A stretch of DNA of 64,000 nucleotides from UBA5314 sp040217815 (GTDB lineage Bacteria > Bacillota > Syntrophomonadia > Syntrophomonadales > Syntrophomonadaceae). Every line of letters starts with the position of its first letter. The stretch's first letter is position 1. The notes under the pieces are model-generated. The model saw only the letters and a list, made by a program, of their open reading frames with translations. It did no database searches and was not told the DNA's origin. Made by a program: the position numbers and the translations under genes. The stretch is taken from the NCBI GenBank assembly GCA_040217815.1, contig JBEHWI010000004.1, positions 62,001-126,000 of the forward strand, in the 5' to 3' direction. Below are positions 33,761 through 42,343 of this stretch, piece by piece.

Positions 33761-34269
33761 ACTGACAAGCACCCCGGGGGAAGTCCATTCCAGATACGTA
33801 CCAGCTTCGCCCCATAAAGCCATATAACGTCATATTAGTAAATATTGTATGCTTATTGTAAATCATCCCATATATATTTTCGGTAAAAATGCAATCTTTT
33901 TTAAATTTTCATAACTTTATTTAAAATCGCTATACCGGTTTGTTTTAAACAGCAGTTCATAAAGGCACTGGTTATCTCGGTTTCGCAAGTAAGATGGTAT
34001 GGTTTAAGAAAAATAATCTGGCCCAAACTCAAATAAAAGAACAACCGCCTATTGTCCCTTTGAGCGCATCTCCGGGGCAAGGCGGCTATCCCAAGAAGAG
34101 GAAAAGTCTATGCCTACTTAATAGATATACTTCAGGCCAGTTGAATACTTTCACCTGATCATGGCAGCCAATCCATAATTTTTACCCCTGCCCATTACTC
34201 CCTACGACTGGAACCATCCCCGTCTATACAGGAGTATGATAAAGTAAAATCGGCCGGGGAGAGGTTTTC
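33761..34269. other. AT-rich divergent promoter region, no gene seen
   Basis: This 509-base gap between the GGDEF and DNRLRE genes contains no reading frame with a ribosome binding site. TTTACA and TAATAT words 19 bases apart occur on the minus strand near 33835-33865, too widely spaced to be confident. Confidence 0.45.
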
Positions 34270-34833
34270 ATGCCAAGCACTGAACTGGGCCCCATAAAAT
34301 GCGTCTATATCGCCCAATATTATTCGGACCGCAATTTTATTCAGGAACCTTCCTTATTCGTATCCCGCTATAAAAACACCGGCGACGTTTACCGCAGCCT
34401 GCTGCAATTTCCTCTATCCCGGGGCCTTTACGGACCGGTGTCTGCTTCTACTCCAGAGCGGGTGCGCTTAAAACTAGATATTATCCACAACGACATACCC
34501 CGGGGTAATATACTGGTTTCGGTTCACAATGTCTGGCAGGCCTGGCTGGAGAACACAGTAAGCTGGCTTACCCAGCCGCTCTTCTCCATTTCACCGGAAA
34601 TCTCCTGCCCGGTAAGAGCAGGGTTCACCGGCAGCCTGGAGTTCGATCTGACCGATTTAGCCAGGAGCTGGCAGCAAGGGACATTAAGCAACTACGGGTT
34701 GTTGTTGTCCGGGGACGAAGAGCACAACCGGCTCCTGTCCCTGGCCGGCAGGAATCCCCCCTCCGGACGAAAGCCTCCCCGTTTGGAATTGGAATATAAA
34801 AGAAAGGCCCTTAATAAATCACTGCGGCCATAA
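34270..34833 (+). CDS. DNRLRE-domain protein (copy 1)
   Basis: A 187-residue single-domain protein: CVYIAQYYSDRNF, SLFVSRYKNTGDVYRSLLQF, VRLKLDIIHNDIPRGN, WLTQP and LEFDLTDLARSWQQGTLSNYGLLLSGDEE. This layout matches the DNRLRE beta-sandwich family (PF24517), usually a carbohydrate-binding or structural module of secreted proteins. Here it stands alone without signal peptide. Start ATG follows GGGGAGAGG. A paralogue is encoded at 44572-45138 on the opposite strand. In Clostridia stand-alone members can occur with spore or exosporium genes; the role is unknown. Confidence 0.75.
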   Translation: MPSTELGPIKCVYIAQYYSDRNFIQEPSLFVSRYKNTGDVYRSLLQFPLSRGLYGPVSASTPERVRLKLDIIHNDIPRGNILVSVHNVWQAWLENTVSWLTQPLFSISPEISCPVRAGFTGSLEFDLTDLARSWQQGTLSNYGLLLSGDEEHNRLLSLAGRNPPSGRKPPRLELEYKRKALNKSLRP

Positions 34834-34932
34834 TTCTGTCAATTGCGAAAGCCTAAAGTAAAAAACTTATAATCCGGGCAGGAAAACGGTACTTCAGGGG
34901 ATAATATGGTAATGACGGAAGGAGTCAATCAT

Positions 34933-36018
34933 ATGAACCCACCAAGAAATCTTACCCGGAACAATATAAACAGGCTTGATCCTTACATCCCCGGATACCA
35001 GCCCGAAAACCCGGAATCGGTGCTCAAGTTAAACGCCAACGAAAATCCCTATCCCCCATCGCCGAAAGTACTTGAGGCCCTGCACGGTAATATAAGCGAT
35101 GTGCTGCGCCTTTACCCCAACTCGCGCAGCACCAGCCTGCGCCGCCAACTAGCCCGGGTATATGAAGTGGATGAGACCCAGGTCTTTGCCGCCAACGGTT
35201 CGGATGAAATCATCTCCTTGGTCTTCAGGACCTTTGTCGATGAGAACGATCTGATAATGTCCCCTTATCCAACCTATACTTTTTATCAGACGGCGGCTGA
35301 AATACACGGGGCCAGATACCAATCTATAGACACTGACCAGGATTTCAGGTTAAACCTAAACCAGTTTTTAAACTCCCCGGCCAAAATCGTGTTTCTGGCC
35401 AATCCCAACGCTCAAACCGGGCTGCTGCTTCCTCCCCGGGATATTGAGGCGTTTCTGGCTGATTTCAATGGTTTGCTGGTGGTGGACGAGGCGTATATCG
35501 ACTTTTGCTCCCATCCATCCAGCGTTTATAGGCTATCCACCCGCTATGACAATCTTATTGTCATGCGGACTTTTTCCAAGTCTTACTCCCTGTGCGGAAT
35601 CAGGGTCGGTTTTGCTTTCGGTCATCCCAGCCTGATCGAGTCCCTGGACAAAACCAAAGACTCGTACAATATTGCCTATCTAAACCAGGTGGCGGCTATT
35701 GCCGCCCTGGAGGATGTCGCTTATATGGAAGCCAATGCCCGGCGCATCAAAACCAGCCGGGAGGCCTTCCAGCAGACCCTAAGTGAAATGGGCTTTTTCT
35801 ATCTTCCTTCGGACGGCAATTTTGTTTTGCTGCGCCACCCCCGGTTGCCGTCGCGGATGGTTTATGACTCCCTAAAAGAAGAAAACATTTTAGTGCGCTA
35901 CTTTGAGCAGCCGCGCTTGCAGGATTATGTGCGTATAAGCATCGGCACCGACCCGCAGTTGGTGCGGGTCCTGGCGGCTCTACGAGCGATGGTCGCCGGG
36001 CTCAGCAATAAAGCGTAA
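34933..36018 (+). CDS. hisC: Histidinol-phosphate aminotransferase-like PLP enzyme
   Basis: A 361-residue class I/II aminotransferase. It has the HisC signature NINRLDPYIPGYQPE, LKLNANENPYPPSP, FAANGSDEIISLVFRTF, LANPNAQTGLL, VVDEAYIDFC and the PLP lysine in MRTFSKSYSLCGIRVGF. The reaction would be imidazoleacetol-phosphate plus glutamate to histidinol-phosphate, but HisC paralogues also act on aromatic keto acids. ATG at 34933 follows GGAAGGAG; an ATG nine codons earlier overlaps no such site. It is directly followed by a second aminotransferase, and no other histidine gene is present, so the pathway is uncertain. Confidence 0.88.
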   Translation: MNPPRNLTRNNINRLDPYIPGYQPENPESVLKLNANENPYPPSPKVLEALHGNISDVLRLYPNSRSTSLRRQLARVYEVDETQVFAANGSDEIISLVFRTFVDENDLIMSPYPTYTFYQTAAEIHGARYQSIDTDQDFRLNLNQFLNSPAKIVFLANPNAQTGLLLPPRDIEAFLADFNGLLVVDEAYIDFCSHPSSVYRLSTRYDNLIVMRTFSKSYSLCGIRVGFAFGHPSLIESLDKTKDSYNIAYLNQVAAIAALEDVAYMEANARRIKTSREAFQQTLSEMGFFYLPSDGNFVLLRHPRLPSRMVYDSLKEENILVRYFEQPRLQDYVRISIGTDPQLVRVLAALRAMVAGLSNKA

Positions 36019-36048
36019 CTACTTAATTATCAGGAAAGGGTGATAGCG

Positions 36049-37224
36049 GTGATCTCAAAACAGATCAAAAATGATGTCCAGAACGCCTCCTGGATAAGGG
36101 CCATGTTTGAAGAGGGGGAGCGCCTTCGTCAAATTCACGGTGCGGACCAGGTGTTTGACTTCAGCCTGGGCAATCCTGATTATGAACCGCCTCTGGCAGT
36201 GCGGGAAGAAATGAAGCGGCTGCTTGACATCCCGGGCATTCACAAATATACCAGCAATGCAGGCTATCCCGACGTACGGGATAAGATTGCCGCCCAGTTG
36301 AAAATTGAAACCGGACTTCCCTTCGCCGCCGAGCATATTATAATGACCTGCGGAGCCGCCGGCGGCCTCAACGTGGTATTAAAGACCATATTGAATCCCC
36401 AGGAGGAGGTCATCCTGTTATCCCCGTATTTCGTTGAGTACGGGTTTTACACTCAAAATCACGGGGGCAAACCGGTAGCGGTGGCGACCGGAGCGGACTT
36501 CATGCCCGACCCCCAAGCCCTTGCAAAAGCCATAACCCCAGCCACCAAGGCCATTATTCTCAATTCTCCCAACAATCCCACCGGGGTTATTTATCCCCCG
36601 GAAATATTGAAGCAGATGGCCCTGGTTCTGGAGCAAAAAGAGCAAGAGCTGGGTGCCGCCATCCTGGTGATTTCCGATGAACCTTACAGCAAGCTGGTCT
36701 ATGAAGGAGCCGTAGTTCCCAACCTGATGAACTACTTCAAGCACTGCGCGGTGGTCAATTCCTTCAGCAAGTCCCTGGCCCTGCCCGGGGAAAGAATTGG
36801 CTACATTGCTTTGAGCCCCCGGATAAAAGACGTGGAAAGCCTGGTGGGAGGCATGACATTTGCCAACCGCACTCTGGGCTTTGTCAATGCCCCATCACTG
36901 TTCCAGAAGCTGGCCGGTGCCTGTCTGGAAGAAACCCCGGACACCTCGGTATACCAGCGGCGCCGGGATCTGCTCTACAACCACCTGACCTCGCTAGGTT
37001 TTTCCTGTGTCAAGCCTAAAGGGGCCTTTTATCTGTTCCCGAAGAGCCCAATTCCTGATGATGTGGAATTCGTCCAGCAGGCCCTAAAATACAACCTGCT
37101 GGTGGTCCCCGGCCGCGGTTTTGCCTGTCCCGGCTACTTCCGCCTGGCCTATTGTGTAGACGAAAAGACAATCGTAAACTCCTTCCCCGCCTTTACCGCC
37201 CTGGCCGCGGATTACTTCAAGTAA
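36049..37224 (+). CDS. PLP-dependent aspartate/aromatic aminotransferase
   Basis: A 391-residue class I aminotransferase. Features: FDFSLGNPDYEPPLAVR, GIHKYTSNAGYPDVRDKIA, CGAAGGLNVVLKTIL, ILNSPNNPTGVIYP, VISDEPYSKLVYEG and the PLP lysine in NSFSKSLALPGERIGY. The Gly-Asn-Pro-Asp opening and substrate loop fit keto-acid transaminases related to AspAT and methionine/tyrosine forms. The GTG at 36049 is best spaced behind GGAAAGGG. It starts 30 bases after the HisC-like gene and is probably in the same transcript, giving a two-aminotransferase operon. The hairpin at 37245-37284 lies just beyond. Confidence 0.87.
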   Translation: MISKQIKNDVQNASWIRAMFEEGERLRQIHGADQVFDFSLGNPDYEPPLAVREEMKRLLDIPGIHKYTSNAGYPDVRDKIAAQLKIETGLPFAAEHIIMTCGAAGGLNVVLKTILNPQEEVILLSPYFVEYGFYTQNHGGKPVAVATGADFMPDPQALAKAITPATKAIILNSPNNPTGVIYPPEILKQMALVLEQKEQELGAAILVISDEPYSKLVYEGAVVPNLMNYFKHCAVVNSFSKSLALPGERIGYIALSPRIKDVESLVGGMTFANRTLGFVNAPSLFQKLAGACLEETPDTSVYQRRRDLLYNHLTSLGFSCVKPKGAFYLFPKSPIPDDVEFVQQALKYNLLVVPGRGFACPGYFRLAYCVDEKTIVNSFPAFTALAADYFK

Positions 37225-37244
37225 TTGACAGTGACCGACCGTAA

Positions 37245-37284
37245 AGGGACACGCCTTCGGCCACGCGGCCGGGGTCGTGTCCCT
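37245..37284 (+). repeat. Terminator-like GGGACAC hairpin
   Basis: AGGGACACG (37245-37253) pairs with CGTGTCCCT (37276-37284); an inner CGGCC/GGCCG stem adds stability. The following TAACTTTCTT is only weakly T-rich. The GGGACAC words resemble the hairpin cluster at 42143-42237, so this may be one of a dispersed hairpin family acting as a terminator. Confidence 0.6.
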
Positions 37285-37354
37285 AACTTTCTTCAGGATG
37301 TTAAGTCGTGTTAACAAGCCCTTGCTGCCCCTTGGCCTATTTGTGCTCATACTA

Positions 37355-37383
37355 TTGAAGTCAGCTACGTCATGAGATACAAT
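37355..37383 (+). promoter_or_regulatory. Sigma-A promoter of the FeoB-like gene
   Basis: TTGAAG (37355-37360), 17-base spacer, TACAAT (37378-37383). The Fur box begins seven bases downstream and covers the expected transcription start. Confidence 0.7.
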
Positions 37384-37389
37384 ATGATT

Positions 37390-37408
37390 AATAATGATAA
37401 TCATTATC
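37390..37408. promoter_or_regulatory. Fur box
   Basis: AATAATGATAATCATTATC matches the classical 19-base Fur box GATAATGATAATCATTATC in 18 of 19 positions. Its position over the transcription start of the FeoB-like gene predicts repression by Fur with ferrous iron. Confidence 0.85.
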
Positions 37409-37426
37409 ATTTATAAGGAGGACGCA

Positions 37427-38671
37427 ATGGGCAAGCATAGCATGAATGATACTATATCCGGGGAAAGGCCAGTCTTTATCACCGATCCCCTACTGAAAAT
37501 AGACCGTTACCTTTTAAATCCTTATACCGGATATCCTATTATGATGCTCTGTTTTACAGCTTTGTTTGCGGCCAGCTTTATCCTGGGCAAACCTGTCTCT
37601 AACTGGCTGGGCCTGGGCTTAGACAAACTGGCGTTTTTCTTTGAGAATTCTCAGTTGGCCGCAGCCCTGCCGGCTGCCCTGGCCAGCCTGGTATCAGACG
37701 GGCTGTTTCGGGGCATCGGTTCAGCCCTGGCCTTTTTTCCCCAGATGCTGATATTTTTTACCTTTTATACGCTTATCAATGAAACCGGTTATACCTCCCG
37801 CATCGCACGTTTGATGCAGACTCCCATGAACCGTTTGCATATGGATGCCAATTCATTCTCATGCCTGTTGGTAGGCTACAGCTGTAATGTGCCATCAATT
37901 GTCAGTACCCGCGATATACCCCGGCGTCTGGACCGCCTGCTCCTGATGCTGCTTTCCACCTTTACCCCCTGTTCAGCGCGTTTTGGGGTCATACTTTATA
38001 TCAGCGCCGCTTTTTTCTCTCCACTGGCTGCGACCCTGGTAATGAGCGGGCTGATCGTTCTCAGCCTGCTGGTCAAGGGCTTGATTGCCCTGCTGGTAAA
38101 ATCACGCTACCCCCGGGTGGAAAACGGAAAAATAAGGCTGACCCTTCCTCCCCTGCATAAACCCAATCTCAGGGCTGTTTTGCGTTCCGCCATACAGCGC
38201 ACCCTGGACTTTTTGAATAAGATTAAGAACGTGGTTATCATCAGTTCGGTGGCGGTATGGTTTCTATCCAGCTTTCCTAAAGGGGCGGGCTTTGAGCAGT
38301 CCTATGCTGCTATGCTGGGCCGGGCTTTAGAGCCGCTGGGCGCCCTGGCCGGTCTGAACTGGCAGTTGATTATGGCACTGTTTCTGGGCTTTTTCGCCAA
38401 AGAAACCACCCTCTCCACCCTGGGCATACTCTTCCATGCCTCTGAAGGGTTGGGTAACCTGTCCACTATCCTGGTCAGCCATATCAGCCCCCTGGCCGGT
38501 TTGAGCTTTTTGATCATGTTCATGTTCTACACCCCCTGCCTGGCCACGGTAAGCACCATCCGCCGTGAGAGCAACAGCCTTCCTTTTGCCGCTTTTTCGG
38601 TTGGCTTCTCCCTGGCTTTGGCCTACTTTTTGGGAGTGATCTTTTACCAGCTGGGCCGCCTGCTTTTCTAA
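37427..38671 (+). CDS. FeoB-like ferrous iron permease lacking the GTPase domain
   Basis: A 414-residue protein with about ten membrane helices. It contains the FeoB gate motifs: GYSCNVPSIVSTRDI and LGFFAKETTLSTLGIL (in FeoB, GCNVPAxxATR and a later KE motif), plus TPCSARFGVI and FYTPCLATVSTIRRE. Full FeoB proteins begin with a GTP-binding domain of about 260 residues, which is absent here; residues 1-60 carry no G1-G4 motifs. A near-perfect Fur box and sigma-A promoter precede it, supporting iron uptake. ATG at 37427 follows AAGGAGG. No FeoA or FeoC gene is adjacent. A nucleoside-recognition (Gate) family assignment is the alternative. Confidence 0.85.
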   Translation: MGKHSMNDTISGERPVFITDPLLKIDRYLLNPYTGYPIMMLCFTALFAASFILGKPVSNWLGLGLDKLAFFFENSQLAAALPAALASLVSDGLFRGIGSALAFFPQMLIFFTFYTLINETGYTSRIARLMQTPMNRLHMDANSFSCLLVGYSCNVPSIVSTRDIPRRLDRLLLMLLSTFTPCSARFGVILYISAAFFSPLAATLVMSGLIVLSLLVKGLIALLVKSRYPRVENGKIRLTLPPLHKPNLRAVLRSAIQRTLDFLNKIKNVVIISSVAVWFLSSFPKGAGFEQSYAAMLGRALEPLGALAGLNWQLIMALFLGFFAKETTLSTLGILFHASEGLGNLSTILVSHISPLAGLSFLIMFMFYTPCLATVSTIRRESNSLPFAAFSVGFSLALAYFLGVIFYQLGRLLF

Positions 38672-38747
38672 TTATTTCTCCCCGCCCCTATAAGGGAGAG
38701 GCTATAATTATAGTATATTTTGACAAGAGAATATTTAGGAGAATGGT

Positions 38748-39185
38748 ATGCCCGAAGTAGTTGTCAATTCACCCGCAGCACAGGATTTTGATGGGGTTTA
38801 CGCCCTACTACAACAGCTTTGGCCGGGAAAAGAGATGGACAGAGACAGGATAAACCGGGTATATAACCTGACCCTGGAAACCGGGCACTATCATTACCGG
38901 GTGGCCCGGCAGGGCAAGGACATTGTCGGTTTTATTTCCTGGGGTATTAAAAATAACCTCTGGGCCCAGGGCTGGCTGCTGCACATCGATGATCTGATTG
39001 TAGCTGAACCGTGGCGCGGCCGCCGGATAGGTGCCATGCTCATGGATCACGCCCGGCAATTCGCTCTCGATCATAGCTGCCGCTACCTGGAACTGGACTC
39101 CGGGCTGCACCGGGTTGACGCCCACCGCTTCTACGAAAGGTACGGATACTGCAAACGCGCCTATAACTTCATTTTGGAAATCTAG
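38748..39185 (+). CDS. GNAT-family N-acetyltransferase
   Basis: A 145-residue enzyme with the GNAT acetyl-CoA site: DDLIVAEPWRGRRIGAMLMDHARQFA (motif A with RRIGA pattern) and later LDSGLHRVDAHRFYERYGY (motif B). It would acetylate an amine on a small molecule or protein; substrate unknown. ATG at 38748 follows AGGAGA. Its stop codon TAG lies inside the left arm of the palindromic element at 39182-39257, so the element sits directly at the end of the gene. Confidence 0.88.
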   Translation: MPEVVVNSPAAQDFDGVYALLQQLWPGKEMDRDRINRVYNLTLETGHYHYRVARQGKDIVGFISWGIKNNLWAQGWLLHIDDLIVAEPWRGRRIGAMLMDHARQFALDHSCRYLELDSGLHRVDAHRFYERYGYCKRAYNFILEI

Positions 39186-39257
39186 TACTCGGCAACACAG
39201 TATGCGAGAGTCTCCCTCGACGAGCAATACTCAGAATTAAGGTTAACCGAGTACTAG
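39182..39257. repeat. 76-bp palindromic element with 11-bp terminal inverted repeats
   Basis: CTAGTACTCGG (39182-39192) is the exact reverse complement of CCGAGTACTAG (39247-39257). The interior shares TACTCGTCGAGGGA-type words with the element at 45338-45474 (in opposite orientation) and the right end AGAATTAAGGTTAAC is shared too. The left arm includes the stop codon of the GNAT gene. It is a MITE-like, non-coding element. Confidence 0.6.
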
Positions 39258-39302
39258 GCCACCTGATTCAAGCCGTCGGTACAAATGAAGGGAGAGTTGT
39301 CG

Positions 39303-41471
39303 ATGAGAAACAAAGGCCTCCTAACCCTGGTCCTCATGCTCACACTAGTGATTTTATTCGGTCTTACCCTTGGCTCCTGCAAGAATAAGAAAACGGTCAC
39401 CGGCGAAACCCCGTCCAAGCTGACCCTGACCGCTTCAGCCGCCGACTTCGGCCATTACCAGGAACACCCGGTCAATATCAAACCATGCGTCCCCCCCTAC
39501 CAGGTTGCTCCCGATTTATCCAATATAGCCAACCGCAACCGTTTTGAATTTTCTCCTGACGCCCAGGCTTTGCTGGTTAAAAACGGGTTTGTAATTATTC
39601 CCGGCAACGGCCTCGAATTCTTCGGCCTCTATGAACCCAACCGCTATGACAAAGTGCCCAACTTCGTCACTACCGACGCCATGCTTCACAACTACCACCT
39701 GTTTTTCACTCATCTATTAAAAACAGTGGAGCAGGAGAAACTGATTCCTTCACTAAAACAACTCAATGCCTGCCTGCTCAGCCAGTCCACCCAGGTCTAC
39801 CAGCAGCTCAAAGGAAGCCCCTGGGAGAATGCCGCCCGTCGCAACCTGGCCTTTTTCGCGGTGGGCAGCCGCCTGATGGATCCCTCCGTAGCAACTCCCT
39901 ATGAAGTCCAGGCGGTGGTTGAACAAGAGCTAGCCTTAATAAACGCCCACCAGGGCTGGGCGGTGTCCCCGGTGATGAATATGTCCGCCAATCAGAACGA
40001 ACTTGAAAATCTCAAAGAAGATTACACCCAGTACATACCGCGCAGTCATTACGCTTCGTCGCCTGAAATGCAAAACTACTTCAAGTCCATGATGTGGTAC
40101 GGCAGGCTTACCTTCCGGCTTAAAGATGTTGACGAGACCCGCTCCGCGGCCCTCATCACCGTGATGTTGAACGACAACAATACCCTGCCCCGCTGGGTGG
40201 AAATCTATCTGCCCACCAGCTTCTTCGTCGGCAAGAGCGATGACCTTGGCTACTATCAATATATAGACGTCCTGCAAAGCATCTATGGCAAAGACCTGAC
40301 CATAAGCCAGCTCACCTCAGATGCCGCCAAATGGCAGCAGTTTCAGGAACAGTCCCAACAGCTGCAGCCCCCGGCTATAAACTCTATTCCTATCTTTGAC
40401 GCCAACCTCCAACCGGATCGGGAAAAAGAAATCAAGGGCTTCCGGTTTATGGGCCAGCGCTTTACCCTGGACGCCTCCATTTTCCAGCGCCTGATTTACC
40501 GGGAAGTGGGCGAAAATCAGCAAGGGGAAAGAAGAATGCTTCCCAAAGGCCTTGACATACCGGCAGCCATGGGATCGGCCGAAGCCTACCAGCTCCTGGA
40601 GGGCATGGGCGCGACCGGGTATCAGAAATACCCGGAAAATATGAAGAAACTGCAGAACTATATTATGGGCCTCAATTCCGATGTATGGACCCAGAACCTG
40701 TACTGGACCTGGCTCTATACCATAAAACCCTTAACCGAGCCCAAAGGGGAAGGCTATCCCTCCTTTATGCAAAATCAGGCCTGGACCCGCAAGGAACTTA
40801 GCACCTACCTGGCCAGTTGGACCGAATTGAAACATGACACCATTCTCTATGCCAAACAGTCTTACGCGGAAGCCGGAGGCGGTCCGGAAATGAGCGATGA
40901 CCGGGGCTATGTCGAACCCAATCCTTATCTCTACGGACGCCTGGCCTCGCTTACCGCCCTGACCCGAGATGGCCTGGCCAGCCGCGGACTGCTCAACGAC
41001 CGGGATAAAGAAAGCCTGAATCGCATGGAAACCCTCTCCCTGTCCTTAAAGTCCATTTCCGAAAAGGAATTGACCAACCAGCCTCTGAGTAAAGAGGAAT
41101 ACGATCTGATCCGCAGCTTTGGGGCGCAACTGGAGCATTTCTGGTTGGAAGCCCTCACCAATCCCATCGAAGGGCGCCTGGATCTATGGGATCACCCCTC
41201 GGCCCTGGTGGCTGACGTTTCATCCGCCCCCGGTACGGTATTGGAAGAAGCTACCGGATTTGTATCTGACATCTACGCGGTTGTGCCGGTGGAAGGTTCA
41301 CTGCGCATTGCCCGGGGAGCGGTGTTCTCTTATTATGAATTTGCATGGCCGGCCGACCAGCGACTGACTGATCAAGCCTGGGTGGATATGTTGCGCGGCA
41401 ACGCTCCTCCCCAGGCTCCCGAATGGACCGGCTCTTTCAAGGGTTCAGGCCCTGTACAAATTTACGAGTAG
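39303..41471 (+). CDS. DUF3160-family lipoprotein
   Basis: A 722-residue exported protein. The N-terminus is a lipoprotein signal (LTLVLMLTLVILFGLTLGSC, Cys anchor) and the rest matches the DUF3160 pattern: VPNFVTTDAMLHNYHLFFTHLL, ARRNLAFFAVGSRLMDP, SHYASSPEMQNYFKSMMWYGR and WTWLYTIKPLTEP. The family's function is unknown; members are large surface lipoproteins of anaerobes. The ATG at 39303 follows AAGGGAG at 10 bases. A small EF-hand-like lipoprotein follows with only 9 bases between, so they are likely cotranscribed. Confidence 0.9.
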   Translation: MRNKGLLTLVLMLTLVILFGLTLGSCKNKKTVTGETPSKLTLTASAADFGHYQEHPVNIKPCVPPYQVAPDLSNIANRNRFEFSPDAQALLVKNGFVIIPGNGLEFFGLYEPNRYDKVPNFVTTDAMLHNYHLFFTHLLKTVEQEKLIPSLKQLNACLLSQSTQVYQQLKGSPWENAARRNLAFFAVGSRLMDPSVATPYEVQAVVEQELALINAHQGWAVSPVMNMSANQNELENLKEDYTQYIPRSHYASSPEMQNYFKSMMWYGRLTFRLKDVDETRSAALITVMLNDNNTLPRWVEIYLPTSFFVGKSDDLGYYQYIDVLQSIYGKDLTISQLTSDAAKWQQFQEQSQQLQPPAINSIPIFDANLQPDREKEIKGFRFMGQRFTLDASIFQRLIYREVGENQQGERRMLPKGLDIPAAMGSAEAYQLLEGMGATGYQKYPENMKKLQNYIMGLNSDVWTQNLYWTWLYTIKPLTEPKGEGYPSFMQNQAWTRKELSTYLASWTELKHDTILYAKQSYAEAGGGPEMSDDRGYVEPNPYLYGRLASLTALTRDGLASRGLLNDRDKESLNRMETLSLSLKSISEKELTNQPLSKEEYDLIRSFGAQLEHFWLEALTNPIEGRLDLWDHPSALVADVSSAPGTVLEEATGFVSDIYAVVPVEGSLRIARGAVFSYYEFAWPADQRLTDQAWVDMLRGNAPPQAPEWTGSFKGSGPVQIYE

Positions 41472-41480
41472 CATCAAGTT

Positions 41481-42086
41481 ATGTCAGAGCTGAAATTATA
41501 CCGGGCAATTTATATGGTTGTGACCGGGTTTCTCCTGCTGGCGGCGTCCGGCTGCCAGGGGGGTTCCCGACCGGTTTCGGTAATGCACGAGGAGGCCGCT
41601 GCCATTCGGTACGACCTGGACAGGGACGGCCTCCCGGAATGCTATAAACTGGCGGGGGGGCGTTTTTCCATCAGCCGGGAAAACCGGGTTCTCTGGGAGA
41701 GCCCTTCAACCTGGGGAGTTTATGATTACATTTGGGGCGATGCCAACAACGACAGCCAGGAGGAGCTCATCCTGCTGCTATGGAAAGCCGGTAGCTACGG
41801 TAAAGATAAACCCTTCTGGTACCATGGCTTTGACGAGGGAATGAGCAACCACCTTTTTGTCTACAAACTGGCTAATGACCGTATGAAGCCGCTCTGGTGC
41901 TCCTCGGCTTTACCCCGGCCCATAAACTCATTGCAGGTGGTTGATATAAACAACGATGGGAAACAGGAACTGGTAATCAGTGAAGGTAAATACGGCTGCC
42001 TTCTTGACGAGAAGGCTCCCCTGGGCACGCCCCCATCCCGCCTCGTCATGCGCTGGCAGGGCTGGGGCTTTTACAGCGTGGAATAA
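41481..42086 (+). CDS. Small lipoprotein with calcium-binding-like (FG-GAP/dockerin) loops
   Basis: A 201-residue protein with a lipoprotein signal peptide (VVTGFLLLAASGC). Three DxDxDG-like loops occur: YDLDRDGLPE, GDANNDSQEE and VDINNDGKQE, each followed by a hydrophobic strand, as in VCBS/FG-GAP repeats. It is probably an extracellular calcium-binding protein. The start codon at 41481 has no strong ribosome binding site and may be translated by coupling to the preceding DUF3160 gene. Its partnership with DUF3160 suggests one surface complex. Confidence 0.75.
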   Translation: MSELKLYRAIYMVVTGFLLLAASGCQGGSRPVSVMHEEAAAIRYDLDRDGLPECYKLAGGRFSISRENRVLWESPSTWGVYDYIWGDANNDSQEELILLLWKAGSYGKDKPFWYHGFDEGMSNHLFVYKLANDRMKPLWCSSALPRPINSLQVVDINNDGKQELVISEGKYGCLLDEKAPLGTPPSRLVMRWQGWGFYSVE

Positions 42087-42142
42087 AATCGAGCGTGTAT
42101 TAGGGGAGTGAAGGTCGAGGAATAAGCAAATCCGCGATTGAG

Positions 42143-42237
42143 GCGGGCTAAGGTGTGGGGACACACCTTCCCGCTTAAGTTACGGGGACACACCTCCCCT
42201 TGGGGAGAGGAATGTCCCCAAGGTAAGGAATGTCCCC
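42143..42237. repeat. Tandem GGGGACA-type hairpins (REP-like)
   Basis: Two hairpins in a row. At 42143-42174 GCGGG-CT-AAGGTGTG pairs with CACACCTT-CCCGC around GGGA. At 42184-42219 GGGGACA pairs with TGTCCCC around a stem-loop of C-rich and G-rich halves, and another TGTCCCC occurs at 42231-42237. The gap 42087-42343 holds no gene. It may also end the two convergent transcripts. Confidence 0.6.
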
Positions 42238-42343
42238 GATGTACGTCGATTGAGGGGAATTGCGTAATGACGAAGAGATTCGCATCTTTAATTGCGACTG
42301 CAAGGAACATGTGTAGTGACTGTGGTGCTTCAATAATGCACGC

